Shown here one piece after another: positions 54,406 through 64,000 of a DNA stretch of 64,000 nucleotides. Both the position numbers and the translations under genes were made by a program. Each line of letters opens with the position of its first letter. Position 1 is the stretch's first letter. This DNA is from Chamaecrista fasciculata (Eukaryota > Streptophyta > Magnoliopsida > Fabales > Fabaceae). The notes below the pieces were generated by a model that was not told the DNA's origin, ran no database searches, and saw only the letters and a list, made by a program, of their open reading frames with translations. Location: positions 48,604-112,603 of the forward strand of contig QANZ01000439.1 in NCBI GenBank assembly GCA_003254925.1, read 5' to 3'.

Positions 54406-57049
54406 TCATTGTTTATCAACCCACTCATTTTCAGCAGCAATCCTTCCAGAGCTGCGGCCACCCATTTTTCCAAATGATAGTCCCTTGAAGCTGTTGCTGC
54501 TGCCACTCTCATTTAAGTTTCGGGATTGTCTTGACTTGCTTAGCTTCGAAGAACTGATATCTCCGGCCTCAAAATCAGCGTCATCATGACTTTCTACCTT
54601 CACAACCGCCAGTCTAGCTATGCTGCTTCGGCAAAATGGACAAACTGGTGGGTTAAGGGATGCGGTTGCAGGATTGGGCTTGTTGTGGCAACAGAGGGCT
54701 AGAGTGCATTGTGCACACATCTGATGGCCACAGTCCTGGACTTCAATTGTGCATACCTGCTCGAAGCATATGCAGCACAGTTCTGTCTCACTAGCCTGCA
54801 TCAGTTTATTAGATGTATTACAAATGAGCCCATAGTGGTTCAAGTCAAAATTATAGTTACTATCCAATCCTTAAAGTTGTGGTCACAGATCTTTCTTTCA
54901 TTGCATTTGTGTAAATGTCTTATGTGAGATGCATCGCAAAAAGTACAAATTGAGGGCCATCTCTACTAGATAAGTTATAACTTACTAACTCCTAACATCA
55001 GGACAAGAACATTAGTTAATATGAGTTCAAGCATTATTGGACAGATTAAATACAATTTATCAGCATTTTATTATAACTTTCCAGCTTTGTCGATTTCCTA
55101 CCAAATAAATATTCACCGAAATCTCAGAAGTTTATAATACTGATCAAATTCAATTGCATATATAATAACCTCGATTGAGAAGTTTGAATCAATGAGGAGG
55201 GTATCGAATTACCTCGGAGTTACTGTCATCTATTCCATCATCAGAATGTAATGGAGATGGAAGAGAGTAAGAACACCCTTTCAATATATTTTTCTCCCTT
55301 TCCCTATTTGCATCCATCAAGGCCCGTTCTAATAATGCTTTGGCATCTGGATTAAGCTCACTGATGAACTTCAAAGGTGAAGGCCAGACAAGAGGTTCAG
55401 CAGATGTAGGATTGAGTAACGCTGCACATGCTCCATGCTTGTGTTTCAGAGCAACTACATATGGTATCCGCCTGTGTAAACACAATACAGCATTATGGCA
55501 GATCCTGGTATTCTAGAAAATAAAGTTGAAAAGTAGATGACCAGTGGATTGTTAATTTGTTATGAATCTAATCATGGATATTAAATTCATAAAACAATTG
55601 AGTTGTGAGGGCCCATGAGTATAAGAAATGGATGGAACTACCATATTACAGTGTCTTATTAAAAGATTTGCAGTTCAATTTTTTTATTGTTACAATGACA
55701 TCAGAAATAAATCAACCATCACAGTTGTTTGCAGAAGCCAATAATTTAGCGGACAATGAGTTCTACTTTTCTAGGCAATGAGATTCTGCATTTAAGAAAC
55801 TATACTATACCCAGATGCATCGCGATGAAGACGATCTGCACCCCATGCCAAGAGTTCGCGGATACAATCCAGAGATCCTCCTCTGGCTGCTAAATGAAGA
55901 GGAGTGCTTCCAGGACAGCTGTAAATAGCAATTGATTAATTCACAAAACAAATGAAGCACAGAGAAATTTACATTAAAGATTATGATAAGAACTCTGGCA
56001 GATCAATACCCATATCCGCCTGTTGAAGCACAAACCAGAGCTCCATTGTCCAATAGAATATGCACGCATTCAGGTCGTCTCTGACGGGCTGCCAAGTGCA
56101 ATGGTGTTGCTCCTCTACCATCTCGAATATTTACAAAACGAGCAAATCCCCTGCAATCAATTCAAACATATAGCATAATCAGAAAAGAACAAATTAATGA
56201 ATACTCGGACATATTGAAACTTAACCATAAAAGAACCAACCAAGAAGCAGCCACTGGACTAGATTGTGCAGCAGAAAGAATTGCTTCAAGGCAAGAATAA
56301 TGACCATAGTACGCTGCATAGTGCAAGCAGGTTCTACCGTAAAGTGAATCAAACATCAATACCTGAGAAATTTTCAAGAATTCAGGCAAACGTTTACTAA
56401 TTCATCCAATCACGGTTAAAGAATCACGAAAGGGAATCAATAAATTAAGTTCATATTTCACCTACATTAGCTCCAACCTCCAGGAGCTTTTTCACGCAGG
56501 CGATCTTTCCGTGCATTGCAGCCAACATGAGCGGAGTCTGAAGCGTTAACAATGGAAATTGAGGATAAGCGCGGCAAAAATTTTGAACTAAAAGACGGAG
56601 GAATCTGACGTTGAGGTAAAATGGTAACAATAATAGACCGGAATTACCTGCTTTTGACGATTCAAAACATCTGGATTAACAGATCCCTCTAACAGCATAG
56701 ATAGAATCTGAAACTCGCCCAAAAGCCACCCACAAAATCCGTCAAAACAAAACACCAAGAAAATGCAAGAATAACACCAATCAAATGCCTAATACTGGAA
56801 ATCCACCGATTAAGAACGAAATGTTCCCGAAGATTGAATTGATTAGCGAGTGAAACAAAGAAAACACACCTCGATCTGACCATTAGCGGCGGCTATATGA
56901 AGAGCAGAATGGCGATCGTAGACAGTAGTGTGGTGAAGGAGAGTTGGATCTCTGTGTAAGAGATTTCTAACAGTGGCGAGATCTCCATGCTGCACACCAG
57001 TGAAGAGGCCATGTTCATGGCTGCTTGCGCAGCTCAGACCCTGACCCAT
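54406..57049 (-). CDS. XBAT31: XB3-type ankyrin-RING E3 ubiquitin ligase (XBAT31-like)
   Basis: Exons in order: 56870-57049, 56648-56707, 56466-56537, 56241-56362, 56010-56150, 55811-55918, 55213-55471, 54406-54795. They sum to 1332 nt, giving 443 residues, with GT-AG junctions and closed phases. MGQGLSC at the N-terminus offers Gly2/Cys7 for myristoylation and palmitoylation, known in rice XB3. Ankyrin repeats cover about residues 12-225 (SALHIAAANGQIE, TPLMLAAMHGKI, RTCLHYAAYYGH, ATPLHLAARQRR, STPLHLAARGGS). The RING finger is at about 320-370: CCICFEQVCTIEVQDCGHQM, then CPFCRS. The tail ends NEWVDKQ as in XBAT31/XBOS31. XB3-family ligases work in immunity and hormone responses; in Arabidopsis XBAT31 has been linked to thermomorphogenesis. 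Paralogue assignment rests on end motifs, so moderately sure. Confidence 0.9.
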
Positions 57050-57193
57050 TTCTTCTTCTCACTCTGTGTGTGTATCTTCGTCTTCGTCTTCTTGAGGTGG
57101 TTGTTTTTTGGGGACGCGATTTCGGAGAGGTGCGATTTCACCTCAATCCTGCGCCACCTTCCTTCCCCAGAGAAGGTGGCTTCGATTGCTCAA

Positions 57194-57205
57194 TGTTATA
57201 AATAA
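57194..57205 (-). promoter_or_regulatory. TATA box of the XBAT31-like gene
   Basis: The minus strand reads TTATTTATAACA about 145 bp upstream of the ATG, giving a predicted leader of about 115 nt. Confidence 0.5.
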
Positions 57206-58082
57206 GCTTCACATTTAAGTTGTAATTGCGAGAGACAATGGTGTGAGGTAGAGAGAGAAAGCATAACCCCCTGCAACTGCACGAAAATGAGAGAGAGAGT
57301 AGGCTGACCGTGTCAGTGATGAGCAGCTACTAAGACTGACTTCGGGCAGCGGTCAGATTCCACGCTAAGCTACGATCCAGTATTCCCCAACCTAGCTGTT
57401 ACTCGTTTTCTTTCACTCATTCAATCAACCCTGCCCTCAGCTGTTACTCGTTTTATTTTACTCGTTATAGAGTAAAATAATAATTTAATCTCTAAAATGT
57501 TATTAAATTAATAATTTCATCTAGGAATAATTTACATATATGATTTAATTTTAAAAAAATTAAAATAATATATTTATTAATTTTTTATAGATTAACTAAT
57601 ATATTATTTTAATTTTTTTGGTTTTAAGAATAATTAAAAAAATATACTATTTTAACTTTTTATAAGCTAATATATATTTGAATTTTTAGAGGTTATTACA
57701 TATATAATACTAGAGGCTTATATAATGTCTGAATTGATTTAAATTTAAAGATTTTATAAAGTTTTTATATTGATAAATGAGTAAGTTTGGAACCAATTTG
57801 AAATTTCCTGATACATTTGGGACTAATTAAAAATTTTGACTTAATGAGAATGAACATGAGTGATTTTTTATTTTTACATAAGAATGAACGTGGGCTGGCT
57901 AGAGAAAACTGGGTGATTTTTTTTAATTCAATAATTTTGACCGACCATAAAGGGGTGGAACCATATAATATAGCATAGATATAGATATATATGTATATGT
58001 GGTAAATTTTTATTGAATTCATTAGTCAAACATTTTTGTTTTTAACATTTACAATCGATATATATGACCTGACTCTAGTATA
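57206..58082. other. Intergenic, no gene seen
   Basis: Upstream region of the E3 ligase. AGCTGTTACTCGTTTT occurs twice (about 57401 and 57438). (TA)n near 57975-57995. No gene. Confidence 0.45.
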
Positions 58083-58091
58083 TATTTTAAA

Positions 58092-59145
58092 CGGTAAATT
58101 ATAAATTAGGTACTTGTAGTTAAGTCGAATCTCATATCATTGTCGTGTGGTTTAAAAAATGTTACTTTGGGTACCTGAGGCATGCGTCGTTTAACAATTA
58201 GGGTACCTATGATTTTATTTTGTCAATTTTAACGGAAAATGTTGACATGCACTCACGTCACTTAGTGAAAAATCAAATTTTGGTTCATGAACTATGAGAT
58301 AAGTTTCATTTTGGTCCTACCACTATTTTTTATTTCATTTTGGTCCTCAAACTTTCATATTTATTTCGTTTTTTGCCCCAAAAATGTTATTTCATATTGT
58401 TTGCGCTGTTATTTCTAACCTAAATAATTAAGATAAATAATTTCTCTCTCAAATATAAGAGTGATCACGGGTTGGGTCGGCCTGAGACTCGACCCGGTTA
58501 GACTAAGGCTAGGCCATCGGGTTTGACCGAGCTAAATTGAGCTACTTTATTAAAAAAATGTATTTTTTATTAAACCCATTTATTTACTTTATGTATTTTT
58601 TATGTTTTTGTTCACTTTTACTTAAATACGTAATAATAAGTGAGTTGACAAAGAAAGTAAGAGAAATTTTCATTCTTAGTTACAAAATGAAAATATATTT
58701 GCGATTGATTTTATCTCTAATTTATGATTAAGAATAACGATGAGAATTCCGATAAAATCACATTTTGGATATCAACATGAAAAAAAAATGTGAAAGTTTG
58801 AGGACAAAAATGTAACAAAAAATAGCTTTTATGACCAAAATGAAACTTACCCTATAGTTTGAGAACGAAAAATGAGATTTTAACCTTGAAGTAGAAACCA
58901 ACAACTAAGATGCAAGAGAAACCAACGGTTAAGATGCAATAGAAATCGACGACCAAGATGCATTGAAAATCGATGACTAAGATTACATCACGTCAGCATT
59001 TGTCTTTAAAATTAACGGAACAAAAACACAGGTACCCTAATTGCTAAACAGCGTATGTCACATATACATAAAGTGAAAAATCTCAAACCACACGGAGTGA
59101 TGTGAAATTCGGCCTAATCACATATACCTAATTTATAATTTACCC
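58092..59145. mobile_element. Composite Mutator-like foldback with perfect 9 bp target repeat
   Basis: Bounded by TATTTTAAA (58083-58091 and 59146-59154). Ends CGGTAAATTATAAATTAGG and its inverse CCTAATTTATAATTTACCC. A second foldback lies inside (about 58267-58887), sharing AGATAAGTTTCATTTTGGTC with its inverse. There is also a 24 bp tandem repeat of four units (58893-58988, AGAAACCAACAACTAAGATG-type). No transposase. Confidence 0.78.
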
Positions 59146-59154
59146 TATTTTAAA

Positions 59155-62100
59155 TGATGCAAATTGATGGAAAACCTCACTAGTAAAGTTAGAATGACTT
59201 ATCTATTTTCTTTTTATATAAAAAAAAAAAAAGAACAAAAAACTGTTACTAATTTTTTGTGCTGCTTAGTAATACGTATCTTAAAAAAAAAGAAAAATAA
59301 ATTACGAAAGGGGTCGACTATGTAGTATCATTTTTCCATGAATATTACCAGTTTATCAATGAGAAATACAAAAAATTAAGTCTATTAATTTTCTTGAGTA
59401 CAAAACAAACAATTCTGCATTTGTGCTTTTTGAATTGACATATCATTTATCATCATCTTAAGATTCAAAGACATACTAACACTTAATAATAGCAAAATAA
59501 ACATTATTTGTTTTTGAATAGTTTGAGTTAATATAGTTATTTATCAATTTCAAATTTAAAAATAATTTATACATGATGAAAAGTCCATATTTCAATGAAG
59601 ATATATATCAATTTTTCTTCAGTGAACTTTTTAACATAGAAATAATAGTGTAACTGACATCATATAAAAGAATCACGCTAACAGAACTATAGCATATCAT
59701 GATATCAATCAAACTTATCATTCACATAACATCATCATCGTTTTAAAATTAGAGGAATGAATTATAATTCACAAACTGCCGCCAGAAATGAAGCCGTGTG
59801 TATAAAAATAGAAATCAAGTGTGTGAAGTTATTTTTTTCAAACTTCAAAGTGCGGTGACACTTGAAGATATTTGTTTAAAACAGATATTTTAATTTACAC
59901 TTGTTGGTGTAGACGATACAACTTCCCGTCGCTATCTTTCTTATACAAATACAAATCTACACGCTAAACCATGTGTCATTCAATTAATTAGTTGAAAAGT
60001 CCATGTTAAAATAATAAATGGAACTCATTGTATATGTTTGTGTCCCGATAATTGTATTATATTCATAAGTAATCAAGTCAAAAAGAAACGTATCTAATCC
60101 ACCTAAAGTTCACATTTCAAAGAGGGCTCTGTTTTACGCGTTCCACCTCCCATTCAAATTAATGGAGCCCATTGGCTCTACTTATTTTACTTGTACTTTT
60201 AATATTCAATATTACTTCAATGTAATTCCATGCAACCATAATATTCCGGTCAAACCTTGTACCAACCTTTTTGTGATTTCCTTTTGTGTTAAAATTTAAA
60301 AATTAATTATTATATTTTGATAAATTTCTTATATTTTTTGTCACTATTTTTTAATGAAAAAATAATATATATATATATATATATACTATATATGATAAAC
60401 TTTGATGATGATATTGCCTTGGTTAAACTGATATAGTAGCAACACCAAACTTGAAAATAGATCAAAATAGAAAAAAATCACTTTCTAAAAAAAAATCCTT
60501 TAAATTATAAAATTTGGAAAGCTATTTTTTGAGCACAAAAGATACTTCTTCTTTGTATTTTTTTGTTGTTGGTGAGCATACAGAGCCACAGTGGCAGTGT
60601 GACACTGATCATCATCATATAGTTCATGTGTAGTTATAACTTATACGTAGTTCCGAGGACGAATCATTCACCATATTTCTTATAACGTGATTTGTAATAA
60701 ATCGCCTTTATTCGTTGAGTGTTTTATTATATAACGAGAAAGCCGTTGCTTGAAGAAATTACAATACCCTCCTCACTCACTCTCCTTTCTTTTGTTGAAA
60801 GTTGAAACTAAATTATCATTACCATTTACCAAGGAAACACTGACAAGTTATCCAATATAATCCTCCCTTTTACATATACATACATGTGACATGTCGTTTT
60901 GTACATAACTGCCTTTTTTGTTATTATTTGGCAATTGGCATGCCAGTAGGAATCAAATAGTGGCCATGTCGTTCATTGCTTCCTTCGCGTCGTTTTCACG
61001 CCCACTTAATTTCTAACACTATATTTATGTACGGCCAAGTGTCAATACTCAATAGTTTTCACTCGTTATATTCACTTATTCAGATAGGATGCTCCCATCT
61101 CTATTAACACTACAAATGTTCCATCTTATCACCTTCATTCTCTATATCTATACTAATATATTACGTGGGATGATCCGTCACGACATCTTTAAAATATAAG
61201 ATTTGAAAATTAAAAACAGTTACACCAAACATATATAGTGTTAGTTATTTTTTTAAAAAAATTGTCTTCGATATTTATGGAGATTTATTTTTGTAATAAT
61301 AAATTAATAAAGGCAAATAAACACGCCCCTTGCATGATAAGGAATTAAGAATCTGATCACGCACCCAAGAATCACGTATCACAATTCACATGTCACAATT
61401 GTGTGTCCTTTCCCTTTTGGTAGTTATAACTTTGATTTTTAGTTACGCTTGGTGTAGCTACCTGTCTTCCTTCTTGTTATAACACTGAACTGAAACTATT
61501 TATGTTAAGATGGCCGAATTATACCTAGTATTGTACCCAATTCATGTTCTTCTTTTGTTTTTCCCTCTGACACCGTTTGTTCTTCTGATTTTTTTTTTTG
61601 CCAAACAAATGTTGTTTTCAATATGTCAGATAAAGTATAGTTTTACTAAACAAAATCAAATAAAACTCGTTTTGACTATAATTTGGAAGAAGCCTGCGTG
61701 CGATGAGATTCTTGATTTTAATGCTATGATAAGCAGAGAGATAGCATGTCAGTACTAAATGAGTAAATGCTACATTTCATATTGTAACCTTGACGAACCC
61801 AACCCAAAAATAAAGCCTGCATCATACCTCAACAGCAAATAAATTCAATAATGTTCTTTTTCTTCATGCTAATATGCTCTTGATACCCAAATTTGTCTAA
61901 GGCCCCAAGAGTAAAGTCATGCAACATGTATTTTGAGCCTATAGGAGCCAGTTATTTTCACGTCGTCGAGGCTTCTAATATTATTTTAAGGCCCATTATG
62001 TCTTATGGGCTAATAAGGTTCCCAAGAGCCTTATTTCTTTTATCAAGTAAACCCAAAAGATGTAACCAAAAACCCAAAAGAAGACAAGGGAAATGAAAGA

Positions 62101-62255
62101 GAGAGGGTAAAAGATAATGTTGGAAGGTGACTGATAGTTATGAGTTATCTAAACGACAAATTATGATAATGATCTTCTGTCTGAAGATGATAACCTCTTT
62201 CTGTCCTTATGTCTTTTCTTCTCAACAAGATTCAAAACTCCAATCAAGTAACTAA
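59155..62255. other. Intergenic, no supported gene
   Basis: AT-rich; a (TA)n run near 60367-60386. Paired AGGCCCATTATG / TTATGGGCTAATA site II-like motifs near 61990-62012 could mark a promoter, but no coding sequence follows in the window. Confidence 0.4.
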
Positions 62256-63560
62256 GGGCATGTTTGGGAAGAGTTTAATCTTGATCTCATCTCATTCAAT
62301 CATTATCTCATTTTATGATTGGATGAACACTACTGATTAGGTGTTTTTTGGAACCTCCATCTCATCTCATTTCATCCACATCATCATCTCATTCACAACA
62401 TCATCTCATTTTCTCTTCAAATTACTAATCTATCCCTACTTATATACCTATAATTACCTATACTTTAATACAAATAAAAAAAACTAGACAAAATAGTAAT
62501 TTTACATACCCTCATTTATTACACTTATAAATTACACTTATAATTTTCTCTCTCTATCTATCACTTCTCATCATTTTTTTNACAAAATGACCCACGTGTA
62601 TGTACAAGATGGAAAAATATAGGTTTAAAGGGTCAATTTAGTCCTAAATGTATGCCTTAATATTCATTTTGGTCCATTATATTTCAAAACATTCAAATTG
62701 CTCCTAAATATTTGCAAAATGTTTCATTTTGGTCCCAACTATTGAATATGGCTTGTTTAGAGCTACGTATTGTTCCCAAATAATACTTTCTCTATTTGGT
62801 TGGGACCAAAACGAAACATTTTACCAGTATTTAGGACCAAAATGAATCATTTTGCCAACATTTAGGACCAATATGAACATTTTGAAACATAATGGACCAA
62901 ATGAATATTAGGGCATACATTTTGGATCAAAATGAATCATTGACCAAACATTTTTGTGTTGTTTTGTTATTTGCATTATGGTCCTCAAACTATTATTTGT
63001 TATTTTTTTCCGTTGGATTTCACAAATAAATTCGATTATTGATGACTGGGATTTCGTGTAAGCCCCAAGTTATCATTTACACGTGTTAGGGATTGATTAA
63101 TAGGACCGGTACAAATTTATGGACCAAATTGTATTCTTAAAAATAATTCCAATATTATTTTCATTTTGGCCCATCATCTCATCCACTTGGATTGACCTCT
63201 AACCCTTCATCCAAAATTTTCTCATCCTCACGATTTCCAATACAATATCACACTTTCCAATATCATCTCATCTCAATATTATTTCAATCAAAACACAACC
63301 AAACACCTATCATTTCCATCTCATCTCATTATTTCCTACCATTTCTACCCCTATACAAATTACAAAAATCCATAAACTTATTTCTACTAACCACAATCAT
63401 TACATACCCTTTTATATAATTTCACACCCTATTTAACATCATTTTCTTTAAAATCACCCAAACACCAATACATTATCTCATCTCATCCAATTAAAAAATA
63501 ATTTCATCCCATCCATTTTGTTGAACTTGAATTAAAATCATATTGCTCCCAAACAGACCC
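62256..63560. mobile_element. Tourist/PIF-Harbinger-type element with TAA target repeat
   Basis: TAA at 62253-62255 and 63561-63563 flank 14 bp inverted ends GGGCATGTTTGGGA and (inverse) GGGTCTGTTTGGGA, two mismatches. A 3 bp TAA/TTA target site plus GGG..GTTTGG ends is the PIF/Harbinger pattern. Both subterminal regions are rich in CATCTCATCTCATT. No transposase seen. It carries a nested foldback (62630-62945). An N base lies at 62581. Confidence 0.7.
62630..62945. mobile_element. Nested foldback inside the Tourist-like element
   Basis: GGGTCAATTTAGTCCTAAAT and its diverged inverse at the right. Mirrored AATATTCATTTTGGTCCATT / AATGGACCAAATGAATATT blocks. Target repeat not clear. Confidence 0.6.
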
Positions 63561-63563
63561 TAA

Positions 63564-64000
63564 ACTTGAGCTTCAGGCCAAAAGATAAAAGTAAACTTAA
63601 GTTGTATTCCCTTTTACTTTTTCTTTTGTTTATCAAAGATATATATCAAAAATTTTATTTTGTGTGATGAAAGTCCTTTGCTTAACACTTATTATTCCCA
63701 TTATAAATTGATTAGTGATATATAATGTAGGTAAATTCTATCGTTAATATTTGATTCTACGTGATTAGTGATATATAACGTAAAATTGATAGAAAAAAAA
63801 ATTTAAATTGAAAAATAAGATACAGTCTGTCGTTAATTTATTGAAAAAAATTGATCAAATAATAAAATTAACCAAAATTTAAAATATTAAAGACAAAATT
63901 AATAGTAAAAAAATTGAGAATAAAATTAAAAATTAGTGTAAAATTTGAAAGTAAAATTAATACTTTTACTTTAAAAAAATTTTGGATGTGAAAAAAAAAA
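63564..64000. other. Intergenic, very AT-rich
   Basis: No supported gene up to the window edge. Confidence 0.5.

Overview
The window is nuclear DNA from a eudicot plant. It is AT-rich. Genes are split by short GT-AG introns, and the intergenic space is full of small transposon relics. Every recognised product has a clear plant family: cytosolic triosephosphate isomerase, a TRM/DUF4378 protein, a POLTERGEIST-like PP2C, an ENTH protein, a U-box receptor-like kinase, actin, a SIAMESE-related CDK inhibitor and an XB3-type ankyrin-RING E3 ligase. I cannot name the species. Three single N bases (21988, 34646, 62581) show it is assembled draft sequence.

Layout. 1-3.2 kb: triosephosphate isomerase on the minus strand, nine coding exons. 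3.2-11 kb: no gene; a 690 bp LINE derivative with both target-site repeats, a duplicated block (5561-6096 and 8909-9642), a foldback and a tRNA-derived SINE. 11.1-13.8 kb: TRM-type DUF4378 gene (-). 14-22.8 kb: transposon-rich desert with nested Mutator-like foldbacks, including one that carries an aspartic-protease gene fragment. 22.8-25.3 kb: PP2C (+). 27.4-28.8 kb: ENTH gene (+). 29.4-33.6 kb: USP/kinase/U-box E3 gene (-). 35.5-38.5 kb: actin (-), with a leader intron and a TRIM retrotransposon relic in its last intron. 42.5-43.0 kb: SMR CDK inhibitor (+). 43.3-54.4 kb: solo LTR, several foldbacks, a 5'-truncated LINE copy and a second SINE. 54.4-57.0 kb: XBAT31-like E3 ligase (-). 57.2-64 kb: no gene; a Mutator-like foldback with a perfect 9 bp target repeat and a Tourist/PIF-type element flanked by TAA.

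The genes do not form one pathway; they are independent housekeeping or signalling loci. I rebuilt exon structures by hand from reading frame, family alignment and GT-AG sites. In every multi-exon gene the phases close and the total coding length is divisible by three. I found no CRISPR array, tRNA gene, rRNA gene, organellar insert or recognisable conserved microRNA. The most noteworthy non-genic signal is the family of Mutator-like foldbacks: AT-rich 9 bp target repeats, nesting, and one copy with a captured protease segment.
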